From Bryum argenteum (lineage: Eukaryota > Streptophyta > Bryopsida > Bryales > Bryaceae), in NCBI GenBank assembly GCA_037043015.1, contig CM073321.1, positions 2,547,001 to 2,611,000 on the forward strand: a DNA stretch of 64,000 nt. The letters run 5' to 3'. The notes below the pieces were generated by a model. That model saw nothing but the letters and a program-made list of their open reading frames with translations. It was not told the origin of the DNA and did not search any database. The position numbers and the translations under genes are program-made. Position 1 is the stretch's first letter; the number at the start of each line of letters is the position of its first letter. This document shows, piece by piece, positions 44,881-56,216 of the stretch.

Positions 44881-46374
44881 CGATTTGGCAAGCGTGGCAA
44901 TTTTTTATATATGCGACTACATCCTTGTGTACTGTGGGCCACCAATATTTGGCAACAAGTATCTTCTTAACCGTAGTATCAAGTCCTTGGTGTCCGCCTG
45001 CGGGGCCAGCGTGGAGGCTAGGGATGATTTGTTGTTGCTCCTTTGTGGGTACACAGAGTCTGATCTCGAAATGGGCTCCTTTTTTATACAGTCTACTGTC
45101 AACCACGGTGTATGGCAACATAGTTCGCATGAAGTTGATTTTTTGTGTGTCCGCTAGTCCTCTTAGAATGATGCCCTGAACAAAGTAGGCCATGATATCC
45201 TGTCTCCAATCGTTTTGGGTTCTCATGGTGGCGATGCTGGCTTCCAGCGAGGCAGCTTGGATATAGGGTTCATTAAAAGAATCGTCTATGTCATCCTCAA
45301 TGGTATTGGTATCCCTGGATAGGTAATCTGCCACTATGTGCCTCTTCCCTGGTACAAAGACTACCTCAAAGTCATATTCCATGAGAATCATGATCCACCA
45401 AGCTACACGTCCGGTGATCAATGGTTGGTTCACTAAGAAAGATAAGCTATGGTGGTCAACCATGAAACGAAACTTGTTTCCTAGCGAGTAATGCCGAAAT
45501 TTCTTGACCGCGTAGACCATGGCTAGTGCTTCTCTTTCTTTGGTTGAGTGGTTGCATTCAGCCTGGTTCAGCAATCTGCTAGCGTAAGCCACCGATTGAT
45601 CGTGTTTGCCGTTGACGTTTTGTGCTAACATGACTCCAACGGCAATCTTGGAGGCATTTGTGTGGATGTGGAATGGCTTGGCCCAATTTGGGGCAAGTAG
45701 TATCGGGGCTTCTGAATAAGCCTGATTGATTTTGTCTAGAGCGTTTTGCGCGGCCGGTGTCCAATCCCTTGGGTATGAATATCCTACATGATTTAGGGCC
45801 GCTATCGGGGCAGTGAGATGTGTTAGCTTCTCGATGTACATCGTGTTGAATTGCGAAATGCCAAGCAGCCCTTGGACATCCTTTTGATCTGTGGGTGGGG
45901 TCATGTTAAAAATATCTTGGATCTTGGATGGGTCTAGGAGTTTCCCATACTTGCAAAAAATATATCCCAAAATGACCTCGGCGAAAAAGAAGAACATGCA
46001 TTTCTCTGCATTCAAACTTACTCCGTTTTCCCGGTAGGCCTCAAAAATTTGTCGTAACTGGCCAACATGGTCTTGCATATGGCCGTATACGGTTCCATCA
46101 TCTAGATAGATACAGAAGAACTTCTTCAAATATGGGCGAAAAATCACTTTCATGACGCGTTGAAATGTCCTGGTTGCATTTTTAGCCCCAAATTACATTC
46201 TTCCGAATTTAAGGGCCTCCACTCCGTAGAAAAAGCGGTTTTGTTCTTGTCTTGCTTTGCCATGGCCACTTGGTAGTACCCTGACAAACAGTCTAGGAAA
46301 GAGTACATTTCATGTCTAGCTACCTCATCAATAATTTCCTCCATGTAAGGTAAAGGATAGTAATCCTTTTTAGT
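44881..46374 (-). pseudogene. Ty3 retrotransposon polyprotein, 3' part of RT, RNase H and integrase zinc domain
   Basis: Minus strand. Reverse transcriptase palm from 46374: PLPYMEEIIDEVARHEMYSF, a frameshift near 46200, then FFCIYLDDGTVYGHM with the YLDD catalytic motif. RNase H: NKFRFMVDHHSLSFLVNQPL with VAYASRLLNQAE before it. Integrase zinc domain: LHAGPAGGHQGLD, YWWPTVHKDVVAYIKNCHAC. Similarity ends at about 44700-44880, before the integrase core. The 5' part lies at 61419-61789 beyond the giant MULE. The order RT, RNase H, integrase identifies Ty3. Nonfunctional because of the insertion, frameshift and stops. Confidence 0.9.
46365..46374. repeat. Left target site duplication of copy B (CCTTTTTAGT)
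   Basis: The 10 bases recur at 61409-61418. Reading the retrotransposon across a single copy gives an uninterrupted frame and a canonical RT motif order over the junction, which confirms the insertion point. Because of neighbouring C residues the length could be 9. MULE insertions typically duplicate 9-11 bases. Confidence 0.9.
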
Positions 46375-46420
46375 GGACGTTGTTAGCGTGTGAGCGTTGA
46401 GCGGTGAGCGGTGAGCAGTA
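46375..46420. repeat. Left terminal inverted repeat of copy B
   Basis: After a diverged outer 13 bases it reads GTGTGAGCGTTGAGCGGTGA with GCGGTGAGCAGTAAG following, mirroring the right end. Further in, CCGTGGATTTAG near 46548 matches the reverse complement of right-end subterminal sequence, so similarity extends beyond the core repeat. Confidence 0.8.
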
Positions 46421-48289
46421 AGATTTCAAAATTTTTAGGGCTCACTTTAAATTTTCAGTAAATAAATTTCTTAAAATAGTTTAATATTTTGTATTAGGGA
46501 ATAATTTCCAAATATTCTTGAGAATATTCGAATATTATTGACTTATTACCGTGGATTTAGTGACCCAAACCCGTGGAAATAAGGCTTAAGTTCCCTCAAT
46601 GTGGTTGGACTTGAGCTACAAAACTCGACAGTAAATTACAATTTGTAAATGTTAAGAGGTTTCTAAGGTAATATTTCTAAGTGATTAGTACTCCAAGTTA
46701 GAAACATTGGCAAGGTTTACCGTACATGTAGGTACTGGTATAATTATTTTTAATAAATTGTGAAAAAATATGACATACAGTGTGGAGCATCCAATAATAG
46801 GACTAATATATAGCGTATATAGATGAGGAGATTAAAGGCATTCTAGTCTGTAGCATGGTTTAGGATTCCTCCCTCCAGAATCTTCTTCACCTCATTGAAA
46901 CTAAGAGTGGCCGCTTGAATGAAGAGGTCGGCATCCGCATCAAATTTGCAAACCAATACTGTCATAAAGTATAGGTGCTTGCACGGTCGATATGGATCTC
47001 TCCGTCCTAACGCAAAAATTGTTTTCTAGAACGCTGGGCATGAGCAATCCGGGAATTTACTAGTTGAAAATCTATAAACTGCCTCCAAATCCGACTCCAA
47101 GTCTACGATACACCCAAAACCAGGCTGCGGGATCATGGTCACCTTCAGAATTCTAGCTTGCATTGAGGTGGCAGACTCAATATTCTTCATGTGCTTTGAA
47201 GTCATAGCTGGAATGCGTTTCATGTTCATCGATCTTCTTGACCTAGGGAACACGTCCGGCTTCTCCGGGACTGGAATATGCCTCAAGTCACTTCGTGGGC
47301 CAGCATTATTGAAAGTGCGGTTCATAGGAAGCTGTTCTTTTTGTGATAGTCAAAATCATGCCTTCTCTAATGCCTCCATTCATCACGTATAAGGTTAGTT
47401 CCTATCTTAACAGGCAATATTGAAGGAATAGGGGGTCTTTCCTGACTTAGAGAGAATGGCTCAATCCACTTGCGACGATGACCCTTCACACACCTTTGTA
47501 TATCATCCGCCCAAAAAAAGAACTGATCAATTCTTTTTTGAACCTTCTTGAGGGCGCTAACATACTCCGGTGTAAGTTGGAGCTGCGGTCGCCTTCCCCT
47601 TCTGAATAATACGTGAGTCACATCTATTTTTACTCTTTTGCATGATACTCCAACAAGCCTTGGCTGAATTCTCCCTCAAACGGGCAATGTGCCACAACCT
47701 CTTGTCTACTTTAGTCTCCTAAACAGCGGTCACACGTTCAATACTAGGTTCAGCAAAAGTGGATGGTAATGTCAGTGGCTCCTCAACTTCAACTTCTTTG
47801 TGGATAGTACTCAAAATTTCAGCACAAGCTCGGGTAACCCTTCTCCCAATTCGAGGACGTAAGTAGCTCACGGTGTCAGGTCTGTGCGTATCATCAACAG
47901 TTCCAATTGGAACATCAGCCTTACGTTTCTTGGATCCGAACACCTCCGCCCCCTCAAGGTGGGCGTCGCGGGAACATATCTTTTCAGCTCCTGTTTAGTC
48001 CGGAACTGCCTTTATGAGGCCTGATAGATCGCCGGTTCGTTGAGCTTTATGGGCAACACGAAGTAATAGTTCTTCGGATGTTGGTCCACTACCACCCTTG
48101 CCACCTCTATTGAAGTCGTGGTAACCCACAACTTGTAGGAAAGCACGAACATAATCATCAACAGCTGCAACGTACAAGTCCCCACCCTTGTTGCCGGACG
48201 CTTGCAACCATTTGTTATGGATAGATTCCGCAAGGTTACATGAAGACATCTCCGCCAGCTCCTCTTCAGAATATTTATTTTCCTGCAAG

Positions 48290-50349
48290 GTGCAAAGACA
48301 TTTGACTTAGTAACAGAAAAAATTGATCACGATATCTAGAGCGGGTTAAACTTGCGGCGCCGCATGTTTGATCTAAAAATACTTTGTTTTTTGTAAATAA
48401 ATTATATAGTTGTTAATGAAAAGTTTAAAAAAGTAGTATATTCTCTAGTAAAAAAGTAAATATATTTTACGGATTTACTAGTGTGAGCCCAAATCCCGGT
48501 GAACCGGTTTTTAAGCCACAAGGTTGGGCCGTGGGGGTGGAGTGCAACACAATTTGGCCTTCCAAGCAATGGGTCACCCGTTTTTTCTAATTGCAAGCAT
48601 GCAAGAACAATTAAAACAACTAAGGGATACAAACACTCAAACATCTTCAATGTTCCATGCAATCATACAATTTCAGCAGTAGATCAAAAGTCAAAACATT
48701 CAAAATAAATTAAGAAGAGCAAATATATGCCAATAGATTCAAATCTCAATCAATTAAGTAGGACCAGCAGTGAATTAAGGGTCAAAATCCACCAATTGTG
48801 AGATTGGGAGGCTCAAATTGCCTCCAATTAACCACTAGGGCCTTGGGCTCAATTATGGGGATCAAATGAGCCAAATAACAACCAAAAATCTCCAAATTGC
48901 ATCTATTCAAAGCACTACAGCACAAATTTAGCACATGAAAACTAGAATTGCAATACTAAACACCAACAAGCAAATTCAAACAAGCAAATTCAAACAAGCA
49001 AATTCAAACAAGCAAATCCAAACAAGCAAATTAATGCAAATTACACAATGTTTTTGGGTGACTAGAGCCACCAAATTTTAAAGTAATGATACGAGTCTAA
49101 CCACACACACCAAACCAATTGCAAAAAACACAAATATCAAGGAATTCAGAAGGGATGGGCTCCCTTCACGTTGTCTCCGACCACTGTTGGACCCTCTTTC
49201 ACTCCAGCTACCACCACGCCTCCATCCTTCATCCGCTGAGGACGAGCCTAGTATTGTTGGAAAGAGGGCTTGGAGACACTTCCATATCACCAAGGCTCGT
49301 CCCTCCAGTCTTCGTAGATCTCGAGTTGTCGCCCTTCAAAGTCAGCCTTCGACTCTACCGCCACAGCCGACCCTCCTTCGCTCCAACTGCCACCACGCCC
49401 CCGTCCTCGATCCGCTGAAGGCGAGCCTAGTGTTGCTGGAAAGAAGGTTTGGTGACGCTTCCGAATCACTGAGGCTCGTCCCTCCAATCTTTGTAGATCT
49501 CGAGTTGTCGCCCTTCAAAGTCGGCCTTTGAATCTGACGCTACAGCCGACCCTCCTTCACTCCAACGGCCACCACGCCTTTGCCTTGACCCTTCTACCTA
49601 CCCAAGAACACACACACATTCCTCTTTCCAAACCCCTACGGTTCTCCTTCACCAACAACCCCTTTCCAACAAAACATGCACACCAAACTAGATCTAAAAC
49701 CGATTGCTACAAAAAAGCACAAGCAAGAAGATTCAAAAACGGCCCTCAAAAACAAGATCTAGATCTTGGATCTCCCAAAAAACCTTCCACACACACACCC
49801 TCCATAACGTATTTTCTTCATCATGTAGTTCAAATCATGTCTCTTCCTACAAAAACACTCTCATCCTCCTTCCCACCTCACACACTCTTTTTTCTAGTCA
49901 CACACACTCCAAAAACATTCACACTCCTCTCCTTCCAAAAAATCACACACACACCAAAAAACTTCTAACCCTAACTCCCACCCTCTCTCCCTAGTTGGAG
50001 ACTTGGATGGAGTAATTTTCATCCATTCCGCATGGATGAAACTTGTTCATCCGGCAGTTCATCCGCAGGGTTTTACCAATTCCCTAGCTTATTAATTAGG
50101 GGGAAACTTGAGCAATTTATGAATAATGATAAAGTAGTAAAACATAACTAAAACATGTCATGAAACTTTGACGCAATTTAATATTACTAATTTAGAATAG
50201 AATAACAACCACCGGGCCATCTAAGTACACCCCTCCAATTATCCTAGAAATTCTGGTAACTAAAGGAATTAGCCTAAATGCCCCAATTGGGGATTTTAAA
50301 CGTAAAAATATTATACTAGCGCTTGTAGATAGTGTTTTCGAACAAGCGT
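48290..50349. other. About 2 kb interruption in the MULE transposase gene
   Basis: Lies between the pieces ending RQWGSFM and beginning ENKYSEEELAEMSS. AT-rich at both sides, no coding match to the transposase. It holds a 15-base tandem repeat (CAAACAAGCAAATTC, about five units, 48965-49035) and a 182-base duplication. It may be a large intron or an inserted element; I found no target duplication. Confidence 0.5.
49189..49585. repeat. About 182 bp tandem repeat, 2.2 units
   Basis: Units start at about 49189, 49371 and (partial) 49551. Shared text includes GACCCTCYTTC, CCACCACGCC, GGCTCGTCCCTCCA, GTAGATCTCGAGTTGTCGCC and CTTCAAAGTC. Open frames here result from the repeat. A pyrimidine-rich CACACAC/CTCC tract follows to about 49990. 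Confidence 0.7.
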
Positions 50350-51756
50350 GAACCGTTTCGGCGGTTCACAACTAGTCATAAAAGCACGTGTATATAATTG
50401 CTACAGTGATTGTGGACTCACTAGTTACATGAAGCTACCCCACTGCCTCTATCGAAAGTGCCCGAATGCAAGCCAGTGTTCGAGGAGACCTAATCCATCT
50501 TCGGAGGTGGCCTGCGCCGACACTCACCACGCTCGGATCGCCCAGTATCTTGTCTCTACCTCAGCCATGGTGCGTGCATCTTAGTATTGCTTACAAAGAT
50601 GTCGATGTTCATCCTGCAGCTCGTGCACGATGTATTGGTTGGTGTGTTTCTCTATGGATTGCGTCTAAAGGGAGTAGCAAGTGCACTCGCGGCCTTCCAT
50701 GGGCACTTTAGGGTCTTTGAAGCCGTAAATGATCCCCACAGCGTACAATTGGCTTGTGCACTGTCGGCCATGAACCCTTGAAACTGCGGCGCTTCCACTG
50801 CGTTCATGTCCATGACATGGTTGAGGTTCTTCCAGAACACAATTTGAGCTTCTCTGTCTTCAGACTGGAAATCACAGCATGCAATAGTTAGAATGCGTCA
50901 GATTTTTGAGTCATAAACATGGCACGCCATGGTGGTCCGATTCTTCACACGCTTGACGCGGTGGAACTTCGTCCACGCATGGGATAGATCGCCTTGGGGC
51001 TGCATACAGCGAAAAATGTCAACACCACTTCCGAGGCTGACCTCGGACATCTTGAAAATGAACACTTTGTCACTTTTATCTCGTTAGCCCAGGCACTGGT
51101 TACGTTGGATGTAAGCCTAGTTGCTGAGGCCTCAAAGCTTGGTGATCCCACCAAGAACACCGTATGTGCGCAAGTGCTTAAAAGTGGTAAAACGATTTTT
51201 GACACTCGAAGAGTTCAGCTCCTTACACTAATCAAAGATTGGTTCTAGCTCCTGGAACGTGAGCTTGGAGGTTACAGGGTCACCTTCTTCACGGAGAAGT
51301 AAGTTTCTGAGTAAGTCCTTGCTTGCCTCCACGACTATTTTCGACGTAGTAGCTTGTGGGTTACGTTCTATGTGCTCCTCTATTAACTTATCAATTATTT
51401 TACGTGCACATCTGTAGTCTCTGACCTTGACAACATGTTCGTGGGTACCAATATGCACACACACCCGCTCTTGACTCTCCTCTCCGGATACGTAAAATAT
51501 TTTAGAAGGGCATAGAGCAACACAGACGGGAGGTTCTTTGCAGATTTTACAATCTAATATTAAAGAAAGCGGAGACGCGTGTCCGATAGAGAAGAGGTGC
51601 TTGGTAAAGCCTTCAAACTCCACCTCATTCACTTGTGCTCTGCGGTGAGGTTGTAGCAAGAAGTCGCAGTTCTTATTGTGGCATTGAAGATGACCTACAC
51701 AGTTAGAGTAGCGGAATGACAAACCGAGGTTGTTACTGATGTTAGTAGTCATTGTT

Positions 51757-53047
51757 GTCGCGCACCTCTCCTTGAGGAGTGCCCGCAACACCAAGGGCCC
51801 AAGGGGGACACCGGAGTGACGCCCGGGCCTTGAGGTGCCAAGGTGAAGGGAACCTAAGTGGGCCTAGTGTGGGAGAGGACCCCGGGCGTTGGAGACGCCT
51901 CTCACCCACGGAGACTAGGAGCCACGACGGAATGGACATGAGATTATGGAAGCTCATGTTGCCACGATTCCGGGATGCTAAGGAGCACCTCATTTGGAGG
52001 TGTGAGCTAAAAGTTATGGGAGTTGGAAGATTGTGGGACTAAAGGGAGTGCTGTCCAGGGACAGTGCTGGACTGGGAAGCTGGCCCGGGACTCCCGAATC
52101 TTCAGAGGGGCATAACTCCCTCAATACTTGTCGGAATGAGGCAAGTAAGGTGTCTATCGGCATCTGCTTGACGAGTAGATGTCGATAGAGTGGTCGCTCG
52201 TCGCGTTTGGATGCGGGACGAGGTAGATACGAGCCCTGGAAGGTTCGGGAAGTCTCCGGGGCCTTCCAGCGGCTAAGGCATTGGGAGATTGGGTGGTCTT
52301 CCAAACTTTAGAGGTGTGAGGGTCCAGCCCTTCACCTAGGACCAGGGGCTGCCGAATCCCACAGAGTATACTATGGGGAGGGCTGGTCTCCTCCCCACTC
52401 CCATGGTGCCTTGGTGGTGACCAAGGTGGGAGTCCCGAGTGGTGTGGCTAGTGTTGGGGCCTCACCATGGGGACTCCCAAGCCAAGGTGAGTCCCAATGG
52501 GTGGAGCTAGTGTTGGGGCTCCACCATGGGGACTCAAAGTGCAAAATGAGGCACGGTGGGTGGAGCTAGTGTTGGGGCTTCACCACGGTGGCTCATAAGG
52601 ACAAGGTGAGTCCCGGTGGGGAGCTAGTGTTGGGGCTTCACCACGGGGACTCATATAGGCAAAATGAGGACCATGAGTGCTACCGATGTGGGGTGGTGTC
52701 TCACCGCCGGCGTTGTGATTACTTGGTGGCCTTGGGGTCACCATGGTAGTCATGGGCGGTGGTGAGGAGACACCACCAAGTGCGGTTAGGCCGCGTGGTA
52801 TGGGAGTGCCACCAAGTTGGGCCTTGGACATAAGTGGAAGTCCGCACCTAACCATTGGCTACCTACGATGGGGTTGAGTCCCGGTTGCATGAGTAGGAGG
52901 GATTGATAACCAAGCGGTGAGCTTGGTGGTTGGTATGGAGAGCTAACTTTGTGCATGTGGGGGATGTGCAGAGTTAGCGCTCGTGACACTTGCTAGAGTT
53001 GGGAAAAAGTTGGTGTAAGCTAAGGTGAGCTAGCAAGGGTTGCGACA
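51757..53047. mobile_element. Solo LTR (1,291 bp) in the MULE transposase gene
   Basis: Begins TGTCGCGCACCTC and ends GGGTTGCGACA, flanked by the 5 bp duplication ATTGT at 51752-51756 and 53048-53052. Ends and internal motifs match the LTR in copy A (3578-5142). Removing it rejoins the transposase frame without a shift. Internal short repeats of GGGAGCTAGTGTTGGGGC type occur near 52440-52660. It is the scar of LTR-LTR recombination. Confidence 0.9.
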
Positions 53048-53826
53048 ATTGTCCTAGTCTACACATAACCGTCGTATCTTTTGTCCATCCCTTCTATAGA
53101 TTTGGCTACCTTGACAGCAGTAGTTGGTAGAACAAGAGGGTGAATGTACAGGACATCACCACTGAAAGTGTTAGGCAGGTAAGAGCCGCTGTGAGTACGA
53201 ATGAAATGGAAATCAACTTTTTTGAGTATAATTTTGTTGCGAGACATGCTACCTAGTCTATGGAGCGAGGAAAGTATGTTTTTAGTTTTGACGACTTTGG
53301 ACGCGAGAAGGGAAACAGGGGTGGTTTTGAGATTGTGTTCAGAATCAGACGAGGAGGGAGGCAGATTCGATGGTAGTCGGCGGGACTGGATTGACGACTT
53401 CCTTTCATCGTCGGATGAATCAGAAATATCGATACTGACTTCGAGTCCGGGTTCGACCTTGACACGGGCAAGAACTAGAACAACTCTGGAGATGGTAGAA
53501 GAACTACAAGGAGTAAGGAGGATGGTGGACTCTGTCAAGCCGAACAATCGATATTGTTCGGGGCGTAGCTGATACATTTTACAGTTACTCTCTAGGGCGA
53601 CTAGTTTGACAAGGATAGAGTACTCGACAAGATTAGTGTTCGGATCTAAGACTTGATTCCCTAACCAGAGAGAAGACTCATCAAACCCGTAACGTATTGC
53701 TAGCCAAGACAGAGTGACTTCTGCCACTCCATCCACCCCCGGAGGAATGCAGATGGGAGGACTTAAGTCTTCATACCTAATGGCAATGACGTCTGTAGCG
53801 GGAGGCAGGGGAGCGGAGGATGGCAT

Positions 53827-54052
53827 GATAGACGCAGGAGATGAAGACAACCTCAACAAGTGCACGGAGAAAGAGAGTCTGAGGTGTATTTCAAATGTGC
53901 AAATAAAGAAAAATGGTGTAGGGTGTTTGCATACGTATTGAAATCTTATGAGACATAATTTCTTATAATAAAACGTACAGATACTCGATACTATTTATCG
54001 TGAGCATGATGATTTGAAAGCACGTGTGATAAGTTATCTCCATGCAATTAGC
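53827..54052. promoter_or_regulatory. Divergent intergenic region between MULE transposase and cargo
   Basis: 226 bases between the ATG of the minus-strand transposase and the ATG of the plus-strand cargo. Conserved with copy A (1-190), including GCATACGTATTGAA and ATACTCGATACT. Probably a bidirectional promoter. No clear TATA box is placed symmetrically. Confidence 0.5.
53863..53895. other. Conserved GGAGAAAGAGAGTCT box in divergent promoter
   Basis: GGAGAAAGAGAGTCTSAGGTG is nearly identical in copies A (positions 10-30) and B although surrounding coding sequence is diverged. It could be a regulatory site; the evidence is conservation only. Confidence 0.3.
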
Positions 54053-54514
54053 ATGGACAAAACCGCTAGCAGTAGTGAGAGAGGAAAGGAAATAGGTCAG
54101 AAAAAGAAGAAGCGGAGGGGTTGTATGATGTTCACTAATTCTGAAGCACTGAAGCGTAGTGCTTTGCGGAAGCAGGATGGGACAAGCTCTAGCGGCTATG
54201 ATCGGGAGCCTGACGGGTACAATATATTGATAGACGATGATGTGCTACTGCCATTTTGGCGGACTCTTAAGATGCAAACGCTTAACCTCCACTGTGTTCC
54301 GGAGTGTGTCGGGACGGACGAAGTTGAAGAAGAGAAGAAGGAAGGACGTAAAAGGCAGTTCAGGACGTCTAGTGAGAATGCTTGCGTGTACAGGAATGAC
54401 GATGGAGGTTCAACAGTTTGTTACAATGATTTGAATTTCCTCCCTTCAAGCTTGCGGCTGCGAATCATCAAGCCTGCGCGACAATTGTCTAGATTTTCGA
54501 TGAGCCCTCGGTGA
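54053..54514 (+). CDS. Exon 1 of small basic MULE cargo protein, copy B
   Basis: ATG at 54053: MDKTASSSERGKEIGQKKKKRRG, then SEALKRSALRKQDGTSSSGY, DREPDGYNILIDDDVLLPF and an acidic stretch ending about codon 125. Colinear with 523-921 in copy A. From about 54430 the frame runs into satellite sequence, so the C-terminus is not original. KKKKRR suggests nuclear localisation. The later exons seen in copy A (997-1257, 6984-7303) have no counterpart here. Confidence 0.55.
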   Translation: MDKTASSSERGKEIGQKKKKRRGCMMFTNSEALKRSALRKQDGTSSSGYDREPDGYNILIDDDVLLPFWRTLKMQTLNLHCVPECVGTDEVEEEKKEGRKRQFRTSSENACVYRNDDGGSTVCYNDLNFLPSSLRLRIIKPARQLSRFSMSPR

Positions 54515-55880
54515 TGGCCTCTGCTAGGAAGGGATCCGCAAGCCAGAGGAGGCATTTGAAGTGCCCGTATTCTGGTTTTTACACCTTGTTTCAAAGTTCT
54601 GAATTTCCTCCCCTCAATCTTGCGGCGGCAAATCAGAAAGCCTACCCAACGATTGTCTAGATTTTCTATGAGCCCTCGGTGATGGCCATAGCAGGGAAGG
54701 GATGTGCAACACGGAGAGGGCTTTAGAATTGTTGGTATTCTGCTTTTTACAGCTTTTGCGACGTTATTTTCCTCCCCTCAATCCTGCCGCAACGAATGAA
54801 AAAGTCTGCCCAACAATTCTCTAGATTTTTGATGAGCCCTCGGTGATGGCCTCTGCTCGGAAGGGATCCACAAGCCAGTGAGGTCATTTGAATTGTCCGT
54901 ATTCTAGTTATTACAGCTTGTTGAATAATTTTGAATTTCCTCCCCTCAATCTTGCGGCGGTGAATCATCAAGCCTCGCGACGATTGTCTAGATTTTCGAT
55001 GAGCCCTCTGTGATGGCCTCTACTGGAAAGGGATCCGCAAGCCAGAGAGGGCATTTGAATTGCTGGTATTCTGGTTTTTACAGCTTGTTGCGAAGTTTTG
55101 AATTTCCTCCCCTCAATCTTACGACAGCGAATTAGAAAGTCTGCCCGACGATTCTCTAGTTTCCGATAAGCCCTTGGTGATGGCCTTTGCTGAAAGGCAT
55201 CCGCAAGCCTGAGAGGGCTTCTGAAATGCATGAATTGAGGTTTTTAGAGATTGTTGCGACGTTTTTAATTTCCTCCCCTCAATCTTGCGGCGGCGAATTT
55301 GATAGCCTCCCTGATGACTCTGTAGATTTCCGGTGAGTCCTCTGTGATGGCCTGTGCTGGGAAGGGATCCGCAAGCTAGAGAGGGCTTTTGAATTGCTGG
55401 TATTCTGGTTGTACAGCTTGTTGCGAAGTTTTGAATTTCCTCCCGTCAATCTTGCGGCGGCGAATCATCAAGCCTCCGACGATTGTCTAGATTTTCGATG
55501 AGCCCTTGGTGATGGCCTCTGCTAGGAAGGGATCCGCAAGCCAGAGGAGGCATTTGAAGTGCACGTATTCTGGTTTTTACACCTTGTTTCAAAGTACTGA
55601 ATTTCCTCCCCTCAATCTTGCAGCAGTGAATCATCAAGCCTGCCCGACAATTCTCTAGATTTTCTATGAGCCCTCTGTGATGGCCTCTACTGGGAAGGGA
55701 TCCGCAAGCCAGAGAGGGCATTTGAATTGCTGGTATTCTGATTTTTACAGCTTGTTGCAAAGTTCTGAATTTTCTCCCCTCAATCTTGGGGCGGCGAATT
55801 AGGAGGCCTTCCAGACGAATAGTATAGATTTTTGATGAGCCCTCGGTGATGGCCGCTGCTGGGTAGGGATCTGCAAGCCT
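54430..55880. repeat. Satellite of about 165 bp, about nine units
   Basis: TTTCCTCCCCTCAATCTTGC or a close variant recurs near 54437, 54604, 54767, 54937, 55103, 55270, 55435, 55600 and 55768. Units also share GATTTTCGATGAGCCCT, GGTGATGGCCTCTGC and GGGATCCGCAAGCCAGAG. Long minus-strand frames are repeat effects. It occupies the same place in the element as the 310-330 bp satellite of copy A, but the unit is different. Confidence 0.85.
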
Positions 55881-56216
55881 GATGGGACTTATGATTTGTT
55901 GTTTTTGTGCTTTCTTTCTTGTTTCGAAATTTTCATCTATTTTTCTTTGATGATCAGTATGAGATTTGGAGTCAACGTGCTGCCCACCTTCTTCCAAAAT
56001 GTGTATATTGACTTGCTATAGGTATGTGCAGATTATATACATGGAGGAGAAGTGAAACGTTGAGGATGAATTGGATTGTGAAAGTTTCATCTTAGCTTTC
56101 TGCGCTCTTGTACCTAATGTAGTAGACAGTTGGCGTGTTGTAAGGGCATTCATTTCGATTTTATTGAGTACTTCTGCTCTTTCGGTTTCTCTCTCATGCG
56201 AAGCGGGTGTTTACAG

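Larger units (their letters stand above)
46860..53826 (-). pseudogene. MULE transposase with SWIM-type zinc motif (decayed, interrupted twice)
   Basis: Cut-and-paste transposase expected to act on the element's own terminal repeats. ATG at 53826 (MPSSAPLPPATDVIAIRYED). The frame runs to a TAG at 53059 and, once the solo LTR is removed, stays in register into TTNISNNLGLSFRYSNCVGH and LQCHNKNCDFLLQPHR. Further pieces: KFHRVKRVKNRTTMACHVYD, FQGFMADSAQAN (DDE-type aspartate region, about 50770), QDEHRHLCKQY, LGLLEHWLAFGHFR, then after a ~2 kb gap SSCNLAESIHNKWLQASGNK (48.2 kb), FGSKKRKADVPIG, and FPDCSCPAF ... RPCKHLYFMTVLVCKFDADA, a CxC..CxH SWIM motif, ending at 46860. Many stops and shifts. 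Confidence 0.85.

Noticed and set aside
44885-45179. Plus-strand frames of 84-90 aa
   Set aside because: Antisense to the well-supported Ty3 integrase zinc region.
53201-53572. 123 aa plus-strand frame
   Set aside because: Antisense to the MULE transposase N-terminal coding region.
54747-55997. Minus-strand frames of up to 183 aa with a recurring SLPSRGHHRGLIENL motif
   Set aside because: The recurrence follows the 165 bp satellite exactly, so it reflects the repeat and not protein evolution.
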